This document shows positions 28,248 through 37,652 of a DNA stretch of 64,000 nt, piece after piece. The DNA is from Brucella pseudintermedia (GTDB lineage: Bacteria; Pseudomonadota; Alphaproteobacteria; Rhizobiales; Rhizobiaceae). The stretch covers positions 248,001 through 312,000 of the forward strand of contig NZ_WBWE01000001.1 in the NCBI RefSeq assembly GCF_008932435.1, written 5' to 3'. Numbering within the stretch: the stretch's first letter is position 1; every line of letters begins with the position of its first letter. Position numbers and translations under genes: made by a program. The notes beneath the pieces were generated by a model, which had not been told where the DNA came from, searched no databases, and saw only the letters and a list, made by a program, of their open reading frames with translations.

Positions 28248-29399
28248 ATGGCCCTTCACTTCGAGCCGGAAGAATTCGCCGCACGTCGCGACCGACTGAT
28301 CTTGAAGATGGAGGAGGAGAAGCTGGATGCGCTTCTGCTGTTCGCGCAGGAGAGCATGTACTGGCTGACCGGCTATGACACATTCGGCTTCTGCTTTTTC
28401 CAGTGCCTCGTGGTGAAAGCCGACGGATCGATGGTGCTAATGACGCGCTCCGCCGATCTGCGGCAGGCGCGCCATACGTCGAATATCGAGAACATCGTCG
28501 TCTGGACCGACCGCGACAATGCCAATCCGGCCTCGGACCTGCGCAATATCCTGACCGACCTTGAGCTGCTCGGCACGCGGATCGGCATCGAATACCAGAC
28601 GCATGGCCTCACCGGCGCCAATGCGCGCAAGCTGGACGAACAGTTGCAGAGCTTCGCCAAGCTTTACGATGCGTCCGGCATGGTGGACCGCCTGCGCCTT
28701 CTCAAAAGCCCCGCCGAAATCGCCTATGCCAGGCGCGCTGCGGAACTGAGCGACGACGCGCTGGATGCGGCGATCAAGCTGACCAAGGGCGGCGCGAGCG
28801 AAGCCGATATTCTGGCTGCGATGATGAGCGCCAATTTCGCGGGCGACGGCGACTATCCGGCGAACGAATATATCATCGGCTCGGGCGACGACGCCCTGCT
28901 CTGCCGCTACAAATCGGGCCGGCGCAAGCTGAACAAGAACGACCAGCTCACGCTCGAATGGTCGGGCGTGTTCCGGCATTATCACGCGCCGATGATGCGC
29001 ACGCTGATCGTCGGCAAGCCGACCGCGCATCATCTGGAGCTTTATGCCGCCGCGCGCGAGGCGCTGGAAGCCGTGGAAGCGGCAATGACCCCCGCCTCGA
29101 CATTCGGCGACGTGTTCGACGCCCATGCGCGGACCATGGAAGCGCACGGCCTCACCCGCCACCGGCTCAACGCCTGCGGTTATTCGGTGGGCGCGCGCTT
29201 CACCCCATCATGGATGGATCCGCAGATGTTCTATGCCGGAAACCCGGAAAGCATCCAGCCGGACATGACGCTTTTCGCCCATATGATCATCATGGATTCC
29301 GACACGCAGACCGCCATGACGCTGGGGCAGACATATCTCACAACAAATGGCGCAGCTCAGCCATTATCCCGCCATTCTCTTGATATGATTGTCAAATGA
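28248..29399 (+). CDS. M24-family Xaa-Pro aminopeptidase-like metallopeptidase
   Basis: A 383-residue creatinase/aminopeptidase-P fold protein: N-terminal creatinase domain (to ~150) and a C-terminal pita-bread domain. The latter retains SGDDALLCRYKSGRRKL, LTLEWSGVFRHYHAPMMRT, HGLTRHRLNACGYSVG and an FAHMIIMDSDTQTAM stretch. Several of the usual five metal ligands are not in their standard context (for example, the classic Asp pair is replaced around LEWSGV), so it may act on a different substrate or be a non-peptidase relative. It follows pgeF by 9 bp with a GGAG site. Confidence 0.85.
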   Translation: MALHFEPEEFAARRDRLILKMEEEKLDALLLFAQESMYWLTGYDTFGFCFFQCLVVKADGSMVLMTRSADLRQARHTSNIENIVVWTDRDNANPASDLRNILTDLELLGTRIGIEYQTHGLTGANARKLDEQLQSFAKLYDASGMVDRLRLLKSPAEIAYARRAAELSDDALDAAIKLTKGGASEADILAAMMSANFAGDGDYPANEYIIGSGDDALLCRYKSGRRKLNKNDQLTLEWSGVFRHYHAPMMRTLIVGKPTAHHLELYAAAREALEAVEAAMTPASTFGDVFDAHARTMEAHGLTRHRLNACGYSVGARFTPSWMDPQMFYAGNPESIQPDMTLFAHMIIMDSDTQTAMTLGQTYLTTNGAAQPLSRHSLDMIVK

Positions 29400-29489
29400 G
29401 GCGCAATCGGCGATAAAACGGCACGTCAGGAAAAGTCGACTGAACAGAACTGAAATGCCCTACCGCAGGGAACCTGCGCCTTCAGGAGC

Positions 29490-30095
29490 ATGAAGCCGAA
29501 CATGAACAAGGCACATCTTTCGTTGCTGCTGTTGCTTACCGGGTTACTTGCCGCCTGCAACAGCACTGAATCCGCTTTGAACGTACAGGGCAGCAATCAG
29601 AGTTCCGGGCAGGCCGTTGCCCCGGCGACGCCAGCCGCGGGCGCCGCGCAACCCGCGGCAACGACCCCAACCGGCACCGCGCCCGCAACCGGCGCGCCAG
29701 CCGCGCCGCAACGCAGTGCGGGCCTGAAGCCGGGCAAGCTGCATATCGCCCCCATTGTCGGCGCGCCGGTCAATGTGGTCACGCCGCTCACGCATCGCAT
29801 CAATGACGACGCCAAGGCCAAGGGCATCGAGCTTGCGGGCAATAACGACCCGAGTGCGGCCTATGTCATGAAGGGATATTTCTCCGTTCTTTCGGAAGAT
29901 AACCAGACCACGGTTCTCTACGTCTGGGACGTGCTGGATGCGTCCGGCAACCGCCTTCACCGCATACAGGGTCAGGAGAAAGTTCAGGGCGCGGCAGCAG
30001 ACTCATGGAGCGTCGTTCCGGCTTCCGCCATGCAGGCAATCGCCGACCGCACCATTCAGGAATATTCCACCTGGCTTGCGGCAAATCGCGCATGA
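29490..30095 (+). CDS. Lipoprotein of unknown function with Ala/Pro/Thr-rich linker
   Basis: A 201-residue protein not assigned to a named family. The lipobox LLAAC places the acylated Cys near residue 23. Residues ~35-75 are a low-complexity Ala/Pro/Thr/Gly linker. The C-terminal half (KLHIAPIVGAPVNVVTPL to QAIADRTIQEYSTWL) is a folded domain containing YVMKGYFSVLSEDNQTTVLY and VWDVLDASGNRLHRI. The start is ambiguous: ATG 29490 is only one base from AGGAG, while ATG 29502 lies 13 bases after it. Confidence 0.8.
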   Translation: MKPNMNKAHLSLLLLLTGLLAACNSTESALNVQGSNQSSGQAVAPATPAAGAAQPAATTPTGTAPATGAPAAPQRSAGLKPGKLHIAPIVGAPVNVVTPLTHRINDDAKAKGIELAGNNDPSAAYVMKGYFSVLSEDNQTTVLYVWDVLDASGNRLHRIQGQEKVQGAAADSWSVVPASAMQAIADRTIQEYSTWLAANRA

Positions 30096-30380
30096 ACCGG
30101 TCCTTTCGCGGCAAAAGGCTGAAATCTTTTGCTGAATCGGTTTTGCATATTGTGGGAAAGCCGGATTTCCGGCCTTTTTGGAGCAATTGTGTTCCTTCGG
30201 GCCTTGCAATAACTGTGACTCTTTGCAATAGCCCCCGCATCCGAAAGAACCTGCAAGCTGCTGTACTTGATCCCGTCAGATAAGTACGCAGCTTTAAAAT
30301 TTTTGAGATTGTCCGTTCCGGCGGACTTTTGCAACAACCAGACTGCAAACCGCGACCGCATCGGCGTCAGAGGCAAAAGA

Positions 30381-31313
30381 ATGAAACTTTTCGCAGGCAA
30401 CTCCAACCGGGTTCTTGCCGAATCCGTTGCTCAATATCTCAACATTCCGCTCGGTAAGGCCAGCGTGCGCCGCTTCGCCGATCAGGAAATCTTCGTAGAG
30501 ATTCAGGAAAACGTGCGCGGCGAAGACGTATTCGTTCTGCAATCGACCTCCTATCCGGCAAACGATCACCTGATGGAACTGCTCATCATGATCGATGCCT
30601 TCCGCCGTTCCTCGGCCCGTCGCATCACCGCCGTCCTGCCCTATTTCGGCTATGCCCGTCAGGACCGCAAGCCCGGTCCGCGCACGCCGATCTCGGCCAA
30701 GCTCGTCGCCAATCTCATCACCGAAGCCGGCGCCAACCGCGTCCTGACGCTTGACCTTCACGCCGGTCAGATCCAGGGCTTCTTCGATATCCCGACCGAC
30801 AATCTCTATGCCGTTCCGGTCATCGCCCGCGATGTGAAGGCCAATTACGCCACCGGCAATTGCATGGTCGTCTCGCCGGACGTCGGCGGCGTGGTGCGCG
30901 CCCGCTCGCTGGCCAAGCGCATCGATGCGCAGCTTGCCATCGTCGACAAGCGCCGCGAGCGCCCGGGTGAATCGGAAGTCATGAACGTCATCGGTGATGT
31001 TTCCGGCAAGGACTGCCTGCTGTTCGACGATATCGTCGATTCCGGCGGCACGCTCTGCAACGCAGCCGAAGCCCTGCTCAACAAGGGCGCAAACAGCGTC
31101 ACCGCCTATATCACGCATGGCGTTCTGTCCGGCGGCGCGGTTGCTCGTATCGCCTCGTCAAAGCTGAAGGAACTGGTCATCACCGATTCCATCCAGCCGA
31201 CCACCGCCATCAACGATGCGCCGAATATCCGCGTGCTGTCGATCTCGGACCTCATCGGCGAAGCCATCGCCCGCACGGCAGCGGAAGAGTCGGTTTCCAG
31301 CCTCTTCGACTAA
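30381..31313 (+). CDS. prs: Ribose-phosphate pyrophosphokinase
   Basis: PRPP synthetase, 310 residues, making phosphoribosyl pyrophosphate from ribose-5-phosphate and ATP for nucleotide, His and Trp synthesis. It shows the ATP-binding FGYARQDRK region, the catalytic flexible loop [15 protein letters not shown], and the PRPP-binding [13 protein letters not shown]. The start [15 protein letters not shown] is the family N-terminus. Its stop codon overlaps that of the converging chromate transporter gene by 4 bp. Confidence 0.97.
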   Translation: MKLFAGNSNRVLAESVAQYLNIPLGKASVRRFADQEIFVEIQENVRGEDVFVLQSTSYPANDHLMELLIMIDAFRRSSARRITAVLPYFGYARQDRKPGPRTPISAKLVANLITEAGANRVLTLDLHAGQIQGFFDIPTDNLYAVPVIARDVKANYATGNCMVVSPDVGGVVRARSLAKRIDAQLAIVDKRRERPGESEVMNVIGDVSGKDCLLFDDIVDSGGTLCNAAEALLNKGANSVTAYITHGVLSGGAVARIASSKLKELVITDSIQPTTAINDAPNIRVLSISDLIGEAIARTAAEESVSSLFD

Positions 31314-32608
31314 AACAACAGCCTGAGGGCGATCCCGAAACATGCCGCCAGCAACAGCACGAGCGGCATGTTCATCCTGAAGACGACAAGCAACAATGCC
31401 GCCGCGCCTGCGATCAGGACGGCGGCATTGTCTATTGTGCTCCAGACCGGCAGCGGCAATGTGAAAGGCCCGACAGCCTTCTCCACCACCTGCGAAAACA
31501 GGACATGCAGCGAGAACCACAGCGCCAGATTGGCGATAACGCCAACGACTGCAGCCGTAATCCCGCCCAGCATCGCCGACAGCCAGCGCACCTGACGCAG
31601 CCGCTCGACGAAAGGCGCACCTGCCAATATCCATAGGAAACACGGCACGAAGGTGAACCACAGCGCGATCAGCCCGCCGAAAAAGCCGCCCAGAAGCGGC
31701 GGCAGGCCGGACAGGTTCGCAGCCCCCACAAAGCCGACGAAAACCAGCACGAGGATCAGCGGTCCCGGCGTGGTTTCCGCCAGCCCAAGCCCGGTCAGCA
31801 TTTCTCCCGGCTTCATCCAGCCGAAATGCTCGACCGCCTGCTGCGCCGTATAGGAAAGCGCTGCATAAGCGCCGCCAAATGTCACCGCGGCAAGCTTCGA
31901 GAAGAAAGCCGCTTCCTGCACGAAGACATGCGAGCCGCCAAAAGCCAAGAACAGCCCAAGCAAAGGCAAAAGCCACAGCCCGCCCCAGATCAGCGCCTGC
32001 TGCGTGAATTCGTGCAAGGCACCGGGCGTCGCCTCGCCCAGAACTGTTGCTGCACCATTCCCCTCAACCACGTGTCGCAGGCCACCGGCAAGTGCCGCCA
32101 GCAGAACGACAAGCGGAAACGGCAATTTCAAAAGCGCTATGGCGATAAATGCCGCAACGGCTACGCAATAGGAAAAGCCGGAAGCGAGCGTGCGCTTTCC
32201 CATCCGGTACAGCGCTTCGAAAACCACGGCCAGAACCGCAGCCTTCAGGCCGAACAACAGCCCGGCCACCACGTCCACATGTCCGAAGGCAATATAGATT
32301 GCCGACAATGCAAGCATGACCGCCGCACCGGGCAGCACGAACAAAAGCCCCGCCAGCAGGCCGCCGCGCCAGCCTTTGACCGCCCAGCCGGAATAGGTCG
32401 CAAGCTGCATGGCTTCCGGCCCCGGCAGCAACATGCAGAAATTGAGCGCATGGATCAGCCGCTCCTGATCCATCCATTTCTTTTCATCCACGAGAACGCG
32501 TTGCAGCATGGCGATCTGCGCCGCCGGCCCGCCAAAGGACAGAAGCCCGATCTTGCCGAAGGTCGCGAAAAGTTCTTTGAAATCCGGCTGCTTTATTGGC
32601 TGTATCAC
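31310..32608 (-). CDS. chrA: Chromate efflux transporter ChrA (CHR family)
   Basis: A 432-residue two-repeat CHR transporter that exports chromate in characterised members. The N half shows [15 protein letters not shown] and the [16 protein letters not shown] motif. The C half repeats the pattern as [18 protein letters not shown] and [15 protein letters not shown]. About ten to twelve membrane segments are present. It overlaps the prs stop region tail to tail. The N-terminus [14 protein letters not shown] fits the family. Confidence 0.93.
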   Translation of the reverse strand: MIQPIKQPDFKELFATFGKIGLLSFGGPAAQIAMLQRVLVDEKKWMDQERLIHALNFCMLLPGPEAMQLATYSGWAVKGWRGGLLAGLLFVLPGAAVMLALSAIYIAFGHVDVVAGLLFGLKAAVLAVVFEALYRMGKRTLASGFSYCVAVAAFIAIALLKLPFPLVVLLAALAGGLRHVVEGNGAATVLGEATPGALHEFTQQALIWGGLWLLPLLGLFLAFGGSHVFVQEAAFFSKLAAVTFGGAYAALSYTAQQAVEHFGWMKPGEMLTGLGLAETTPGPLILVLVFVGFVGAANLSGLPPLLGGFFGGLIALWFTFVPCFLWILAGAPFVERLRQVRWLSAMLGGITAAVVGVIANLALWFSLHVLFSQVVEKAVGPFTLPLPVWSTIDNAAVLIAGAAALLLVVFRMNMPLVLLLAACFGIALRLLF

Positions 32609-32681
32609 GCTGTCATCCTGAATGGCTCCTTCGCCAGCTGTCGAGGATGATCATTACAGGTTCATGACAGTTTTCACAGGC

Positions 32682-34226
32682 CTACTCGGCGGCAGCACCC
32701 TCTTCGGCAAAATCGTCTGGGGCATTCGGATCGCCCGGCGCGGTCTCGCAGCCGAGATCAGGGAAATTGACGATGCGCATTCCCTTGAAATCATTGCGGA
32801 CCACCAGAAGCCCGCGTTCTTCGAAATAGGTCAGGAGACGCCGGGCCCGGCTGAACGAATGCGTGCCATAGGCCCGCGCCAAAGCCGCATCGGACGGGCA
32901 AGGCGCGCCGGTGACGGCTGCCTGCGCCACAATCAGGAACACGCCCTGCACATCGTCGGTGAGGCTTTCCGAAAGCGACAGCGCCTGCTGCCATGTCTCG
33001 CCATTGGCGACATCGCTTTCGATGCTGGCCTGCGCCACCGCCAGCCTCCTGCGGAAAGCGGGCAATGCCAGCGGCTCGCCCGGAACGCGATGAATGCGGC
33101 AACGCACCAGAAAATCCTGATAGAGAACGGCAACCGAGCGGAACGAGGCTTCAGGATCGTCCACGATCTCGCGCATCACCTTTTCCAGAAGCTCTTCGCG
33201 TTCGGCCTCCACGATACCGGGGAAAAGCGGCTCTTCGACCGGCTCGGCTTCAGGCTTTGGCTTTGCCACCTGCGCCAGGATTTCCGCCGTCGATGGCGGC
33301 GGTGGCGGTGGCGGCGCCCTGCGCACGGCGGTGCGGATTTCCTGCGGCGCTGGCGTGAAGATAAGATCGAGCGCATCTTCCGGCGCATCGGGAAGCGGCA
33401 TCAGCTTCGGCGACGACGAACGCGCCGATGTTTCGACCTTGCCGATCTTGATCGGCAACGGGCGACGCGATAATGCAGGACCAAGCGCCACAAAATGCCC
33501 GCGCTGCAAATCGCGGAACATTTCAGCCTGTTTGCGCTCCATGCCGAGAAGGTCGGCCGCGCGCGCCATGTCGATATCGAGGAAGGTGCGCCCCATCAGG
33601 AAGTTGGAGGCTTCGGCGGCAACGTTCTTGGCAAGCTTCGCCAGCCGCTGCGTGGCGATAACCCCGGCAAGACCGCGCTTGCGTCCGCGGCACATGAGGT
33701 TGGTCATCGCGCCAAGCGAAAGCTTGCGCGCTTCATCCGACACTTCGCCGGCGGCGGCGGGCGCGAAAAGCTGCGCTTCATCCACGACGACGAGCATCGG
33801 ATACCAGTAGTCGCGCTCGGCATCGAAAAGACCGCCAAGAAAAGCCGCCGCCGAGCGCATCTGCTGCTCGACGTCCAGCCCTTCCAGATTGAGCACCACC
33901 GAAACACGATGCTGGCGGATGCGTCCGGCAATGCGGGTCAGTTCGGCTTCGGTGCGGGCGGCATCGACAACGACATGGCCGTAAAGATCGGCCAGCGTGA
34001 CGAAATCCCCTTCGGGATCGACGATGCACTGCTGCACCCATTGCGCGCTCTGTTCCAGCAGGCGGCGCAGAAGATGCGACTTTCCGGAACCGGAATTACC
34101 CTGCACGAGCAGGCGCGTGGCGAGAAGCTCCTCAAGATCAAGCATGGCCTGCTTGCCACCGCCAAGCGCTGCTGCTGAAGCAGAACCGCTACCAGTGACG
34201 GAACCCATGTCGATACCGACCTGCAT
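32682..34226 (-). CDS. HerA-like ATP-binding protein (DUF87)
   Basis: A 514-residue P-loop ATPase: Walker A GNSGSGKSHLL near residue 43, Walker B PMLVVVDEAQLF, and the sensor ATQRLAKLAKN typical of HerA/FtsK-type motors. A Pro-rich linker (RRAPPPPPPPS) joins it to a C-terminal region that may contain a winged helix (ALARAYGTHSFSRARRLL). ATG 34226 follows AGGAGGCGAG; 52 in-frame codons upstream run into a palindromic repeat and are not used. The role is probably DNA translocation or remodelling, but no partner nuclease (NurA) lies nearby. Confidence 0.85.
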   Translation of the reverse strand: MQVGIDMGSVTGSGSASAAALGGGKQAMLDLEELLATRLLVQGNSGSGKSHLLRRLLEQSAQWVQQCIVDPEGDFVTLADLYGHVVVDAARTEAELTRIAGRIRQHRVSVVLNLEGLDVEQQMRSAAAFLGGLFDAERDYWYPMLVVVDEAQLFAPAAAGEVSDEARKLSLGAMTNLMCRGRKRGLAGVIATQRLAKLAKNVAAEASNFLMGRTFLDIDMARAADLLGMERKQAEMFRDLQRGHFVALGPALSRRPLPIKIGKVETSARSSSPKLMPLPDAPEDALDLIFTPAPQEIRTAVRRAPPPPPPPSTAEILAQVAKPKPEAEPVEEPLFPGIVEAEREELLEKVMREIVDDPEASFRSVAVLYQDFLVRCRIHRVPGEPLALPAFRRRLAVAQASIESDVANGETWQQALSLSESLTDDVQGVFLIVAQAAVTGAPCPSDAALARAYGTHSFSRARRLLTYFEERGLLVVRNDFKGMRIVNFPDLGCETAPGDPNAPDDFAEEGAAAE

Positions 34227-34334
34227 CTCGCCTCCTTGTTTCAATATCGCAGGAACAGACGACTCGCGCAGCCATGCCGCCAGTCGATCAGGCATTCGCT
34301 TAACACTTTTGCGGCTGTCATTGCCACCCGTTAA

Positions 34335-34381
34335 TGCATGTCTCCCAAAAGTGGGAACCGGTTTTGGGATAAAGACATGCA
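34335..34381. repeat. Dispersed palindromic repeat (GCATGTCT...AGACATGC)
   Basis: TGCATGTCT/AGACATGCA outer arms and CCCAAAA/TTTTGGG inner arms around GTGGGAACCGG. Same family as the elements at 10945, 34929, 51456 and 58975. Confidence 0.75.
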
Positions 34382-34393
34382 TGAAAACAAAAA

Positions 34394-34438
34394 CTTAAAG
34401 CGTGTCATATGACGACGAAAAAGGTGACACGCTTTAAG
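34394..34438. repeat. Perfect 14-bp inverted repeat
   Basis: CTTAAAGCGTGTCA (34394-34407) and TGACACGCTTTAAG (34425-34438) around a 17-base loop. It sits directly beside the preceding repeat and may form a composite with it. Either strand could form a stable hairpin. Confidence 0.75.
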
Positions 34439-34636
34439 ACAAATGCCCACAGATGCCGGGCAGTAGATTTCAACCTGAAGTTTTGATAGCAATCTTCTCA
34501 GGGGGCAAAAGCAGCAAGCGTCCAGCCAGCGGGCGCGTCGGGGAGGATGAGCCACCTCGACCGTGGCAAAGGCTTTGCTCTCTATTCGGAGGTGAATTCT
34601 ATGTGGTTAATACCCATTAGATTCACACTTAGAGTA

Positions 34637-34725
34637 AAGAAAACCCGCACCGGCTGGCAAGCTACAGTGCGGGTACAGCTCTTCATCTAAGTACATGGTA
34701 GCTGGAGTTCGCGCTTCAGCTACCA
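34637..34725 (-). ncRNA. Candidate small RNA, ~89 nt, with own promoter and terminator
   Basis: On the minus strand: a TTGATA -35 box (34754-34759), 17-bp spacing, a TATATT -10 box (34731-34736), then about six bases to a likely 5' end at 34725. The RNA opens with an 11-bp hairpin, GGTAGCTGAAG/CTCCAGCTACC (34697-34724, one G-U pair), followed by a ~22-nt single-stranded linker. It closes with the terminator stem ACCCGCAC/GTGCGGGT (34643-34674) and TTTTCTTT. No conserved protein frame fits. It shows none of the CUCCC-type motifs I associate with AbcR RNAs, so the family is unidentified. Confidence 0.7.
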
Positions 34726-34730
34726 ATCCG

Positions 34731-34759
34731 AATATAGGCCATCGGGTACATCTTATCAA
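34731..34759 (-). promoter_or_regulatory. Sigma-70-like promoter of the candidate small RNA
   Basis: TTGATA - 17 bp - TATATT on the minus strand, four or five matches to consensus in each box, placed six bases before the start of the 5' hairpin. Confidence 0.65.
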
Positions 34760-34928
34760 CTGTGACCTGCCATCTGAACGGGCAAACCCAAAAAACTTGC
34801 GCCGCCGCACGCTATGGTCTATAGCCACCGCCATCCGCGTAGACACCCTTGGAGGCAACGCGGAATGGAGCGGTCCGGTCTTTCACCCTGTGACAGACGA
34901 TACGGGCTGTTTCATGTCGTTTGTTGAA

Positions 34929-34964
34929 GCATGATCCCGAACCGGTTTTCGGACAAGATCATGC
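34929..34964. repeat. Dispersed palindromic repeat upstream of rplY
   Basis: GCATGATC/GATCATGC outer arms, CCGAA/TTCGG inner arms, central ACCGGTT. It is 43 bp upstream of the rplY start and so probably within its leader or promoter. Confidence 0.7.
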
Positions 34965-35007
34965 GCGGAAAGCAGGCGACACTCCAGTAACATCGAAAGG
35001 AAATGCC

Positions 35008-35634
35008 ATGAGCGAGACTTACGTGCTCAAGGCCGATCTGCGTACCCGGGTTGGTAAGGGGTCCTCCCGCGAACTGCGTCGCAACGGCCAGATTCCTGCA
35101 GTCATCTATGGCGACAAGCAGGAGCCCCTCGCAATCGCCGTCTCCTATAAGGAGATTTTCTACAAGATCCATGGCGGTGGCTTCAAGACCACTGTTGCCA
35201 CGATCGAAGTGGACGGCAAGAAGATTCAGGTCCTCCCGAAGGACTACCAGCTGGACCCGGTCCGCGACTTCCCGCAGCATGTCGACTTCCTGCGCGTTTC
35301 CGCGAAGTCGGTCGTCCACGTGAATGTTCCGGTTCACTTCAAGAACGAAGAAGCAGCTCCCGGCATCAAGCGCGGCGGCGTTCTCAACATCGTTCGCCAC
35401 GACGTTGAACTGATCGTTCCGGCCAATGCAATTCCGGAAGCACTCGATGTCGACCTGACCGGCCTCGAAATCGGCGACTCCGTCCACATTTCGGCAATCA
35501 AGCTGCCGAAGGGCGTGACGCCTGCTATCCAGGATCGCGACTTCACCATCGCCACCATCGCGGCTCCTGCCGGCCTGAAGTCGGAAGAAGCCGCTGAAGG
35601 CGCTGCAGAAGAAGAAGCCAAGGACGGCGAATAA
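35008..35634 (+). CDS. rplY: 50S ribosomal protein L25 / general stress protein Ctc
   Basis: A 208-residue L25/TL5/Ctc protein that binds 5S rRNA. The N-terminal 5S-binding domain reads [20 protein letters not shown] and [12 protein letters not shown]; the C-terminal TL5 beta domain follows ([18 protein letters not shown] to [19 protein letters not shown]), with an acidic tail. The start follows GAAAGGAAATGCC. It is followed 40 bp later by pth, the common alphaproteobacterial rplY-pth-ychF order. Confidence 0.96.
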   Translation: MSETYVLKADLRTRVGKGSSRELRRNGQIPAVIYGDKQEPLAIAVSYKEIFYKIHGGGFKTTVATIEVDGKKIQVLPKDYQLDPVRDFPQHVDFLRVSAKSVVHVNVPVHFKNEEAAPGIKRGGVLNIVRHDVELIVPANAIPEALDVDLTGLEIGDSVHISAIKLPKGVTPAIQDRDFTIATIAAPAGLKSEEAAEGAAEEEAKDGE

Positions 35635-35674
35635 TCGCTTTCCGCATAGGTGCGCTATAGAGGGGCTCTGAACC

Positions 35675-36427
35675 ATGCTGCTCATCGCAGGTCTTGGCAA
35701 TCCGGGCCCCAAATATGTGCATAACCGGCATAATATCGGTTTCATGGCGGCGGATGAAATATTCCGCCGCCATCGCTTTTCCAACTGGCAGAAGAAGTTT
35801 CAGGCCGAGATTGCCGATGGCGTGATTGACGGCGAGAAGGTGCTGCTGATCAAGCCGCAAACCTTCATGAACCTTTCCGGCCAATCCATCGGCGAGGCCA
35901 TGCGCTTCTACAAGCTGACGCCCGCCGATCTCGTCGTCATCTATGATGAACTCGATCTCATTCCGGGCAAGCTGCGCATCAAGACCGGCGGCGGCTCCGG
36001 CGGCCATAACGGCATCAAGTCCATCGACGCCCATATGCAATCCTTCCCCGGCGGCCAGAATTATCGCCGCATGCGGCTTGGCATCGGCCATCCCGGCGCG
36101 AAGGAACTCGTGCATAATTATGTTCTCGGCGATTTCGCCAAGGCTGATAATGAATGGCTGGATACGCTTCTGGGTGCTGTCGCCGATAATGTCGCCATGC
36201 TCGCCAAGGGCGAGAACAACAGTTTCATGAACCGCGTCGCGCTCGCCATGGGCGACGGCAATCAGCGGCCAAGCGGGTTCAAGGCCGATCCTGCGCAACT
36301 GGAAAAGGCCCCGCCAAAGGCGCAGAGCCATATCCGTCAGGCGCGGCAGAACCAGAAAAAGCCGAACATTCCCGAAAGCGGCCCTATGGCCGACATGCTC
36401 AAGCGGCTTTTCGGGAAAAAGGATTGA
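35675..36427 (+). CDS. pth: Peptidyl-tRNA hydrolase
   Basis: A 250-residue enzyme that frees tRNA from prematurely released peptidyl-tRNA. The catalytic His is H19 in NRHNIGF, with GLGNPG at 6-11, FMNLSGQ and YDELDL, and the [12 protein letters not shown] loop. The core is of ordinary length, but ~55 residues follow it (from ~residue 195), a basic/Pro-rich tail ([19 protein letters not shown]) that E. coli Pth lacks and many rhizobial enzymes have. It lies between rplY and ychF. Confidence 0.96.
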   Translation: MLLIAGLGNPGPKYVHNRHNIGFMAADEIFRRHRFSNWQKKFQAEIADGVIDGEKVLLIKPQTFMNLSGQSIGEAMRFYKLTPADLVVIYDELDLIPGKLRIKTGGGSGGHNGIKSIDAHMQSFPGGQNYRRMRLGIGHPGAKELVHNYVLGDFAKADNEWLDTLLGAVADNVAMLAKGENNSFMNRVALAMGDGNQRPSGFKADPAQLEKAPPKAQSHIRQARQNQKKPNIPESGPMADMLKRLFGKKD

Positions 36428-36488
36428 CGCTATGCCGTCCTATGACGCATAGCCACACCAAGAAAATTCTAGTCTGATAGGTACGATC

Positions 36489-37592
36489 ATGGGTTTCAAA
36501 TGCGGCATTGTCGGTCTGCCGAATGTTGGCAAGTCGACGCTTTTCAACGCGCTGACCAAAACGGCCGCCGCACAGGCCGCAAACTATCCGTTCTGCACCA
36601 TCGAGCCGAACACAGGCGAAGTGGCGGTTCCCGATCCGCGCCAGAACGAGATTGCCAAAATTGCCGGTTCCAAGGAAATCATCCCGACCCGCATCAACTT
36701 CGTGGACATTGCCGGTCTCGTGCGTGGCGCTTCAAAGGGCGAAGGTCTCGGCAACCAGTTCCTTGCCAATATCCGCGAAGTCGATGCCATCGTGCATGTT
36801 CTGCGCTGCTTCGAGGATGACGACATCACCCATGTCGAGGGCCGCATCGATCCCGTATCGGACGCCCAGACCGTTGAAACGGAGCTGATGCTGTCAGACC
36901 TCGAAAGCATCGAGCGCCGCATCGTGCAGATCCGCAAGCGCGCGACGGGCAAGGACAAGGAAGCGCTGACCGTCCTGCCGGTGATGGAAGCAGCACTCGA
37001 ACTGCTCCAGAACGGCCAGCCTGTCCGCCTGATGCTGAAGGACATTTCGCCGGAAGACCTGCTGACGCTGAAGGGCCTGAACCTCTTGACCTCCAAGCCG
37101 GTTCTTTATGTCTGCAACGTCGCCGAAGGCGATGCTGCCAAGGGCAACGAATTTAGTGCCGCCGTCGACAAGATGGCTGAGGAACAGGGCGCGCAGACGG
37201 TCATCATTTCCGCCGCCATTGAAGCCGAAGTCGCACAGCTTCCCGATGAGGAAGCCAAGGAATATCTGGAAAGCATGGACCTTGAGGAACCGGGCCTCGA
37301 CCGCCTGATCCGCGCCGGTTACAAGCTTCTCGATCTCATCACCTATTTCACCGCTGGACCGAAGGAAACCCGCGCCTGGACCATCAAGCGCGGCACCAAG
37401 GCTCCGGCCGCCGCCGGTGTCATCCACACCGATTTCGAGCGCGGCTTCATCCGCGCCCAGACCATCGCCTATGAAGACTACGTCAAATACAATGGCGAAG
37501 TCGGCGCGAAGGAAGCCGGCAAGGCACGCGACGAAGGCAAGGAATACATCGTCCATGACGGCGATGTGATGCTGTTCCGTTTCAATACCTGA
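36489..37592 (+). CDS. ychF: Redox-regulated ATPase YchF (Obg-family P-loop protein)
   Basis: A 367-residue ribosome-associated Obg-like ATPase. It has G1 GLPNVGKSTLFN, switch FVDIAGLVRGASKGEGLG, the NxxE-type base-specificity element CNVAEGD in place of the NKxD of GTPases (hence ATP preference), a helical insertion, and the C-terminal TGS domain (LITYFTAGPKETRAW to DYVKYNGE). Length is normal. A canonical terminator follows 8 bp after the stop codon. Confidence 0.97.
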   Translation: MGFKCGIVGLPNVGKSTLFNALTKTAAAQAANYPFCTIEPNTGEVAVPDPRQNEIAKIAGSKEIIPTRINFVDIAGLVRGASKGEGLGNQFLANIREVDAIVHVLRCFEDDDITHVEGRIDPVSDAQTVETELMLSDLESIERRIVQIRKRATGKDKEALTVLPVMEAALELLQNGQPVRLMLKDISPEDLLTLKGLNLLTSKPVLYVCNVAEGDAAKGNEFSAAVDKMAEEQGAQTVIISAAIEAEVAQLPDEEAKEYLESMDLEEPGLDRLIRAGYKLLDLITYFTAGPKETRAWTIKRGTKAPAAAGVIHTDFERGFIRAQTIAYEDYVKYNGEVGAKEAGKARDEGKEYIVHDGDVMLFRFNT

Positions 37593-37600
37593 TACGATCA

Positions 37601-37625
37601 GGCCGCCGAAACCGGCGGCCTTTTC
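37601..37625 (+). terminator. Rho-independent terminator of ychF
   Basis: GGCCGCCG-AAAC-CGGCGGCC followed by TTTTCTTT. Confidence 0.9.
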
Positions 37626-37652
37626 TTTATGCCTACACGGAGGAAACCCAGG

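Larger units (their letters stand above)
34227..34636. other. Repeat-bearing intergenic region upstream of the HerA-like gene
   Basis: About 410 bp without a supported gene. It holds the palindromes at 34335-34381 and 34394-34438. A 29-codon frame at 34601-34690 has a GGAGGTGAATTCT ribosome site, but it overlaps the small RNA gene in antisense. Confidence 0.6.

Noticed and set aside
34601-34690. 29-codon frame with a GGAGGTGAATTCT ribosome site
   Set aside because: The ribosome site is good, but the frame crosses the terminator stem of the small RNA on the opposite strand and the peptide resembles nothing known. Kept only as a remark.
34607-34693. Minus-strand peptide frame (MYLDEELYPHC...) inside the small RNA
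   Set aside because: Most of its codons are forced by the terminator stem, and no ribosome site precedes it; a dual-function RNA cannot be excluded but is not supported.
34637-34725. AbcR1/AbcR2 identity for the small RNA
   Set aside because: VtlR lies in the same window and is linked to AbcR2, but the RNA is shorter than the AbcR RNAs I recall and lacks their CUCCC-type pairing motif.
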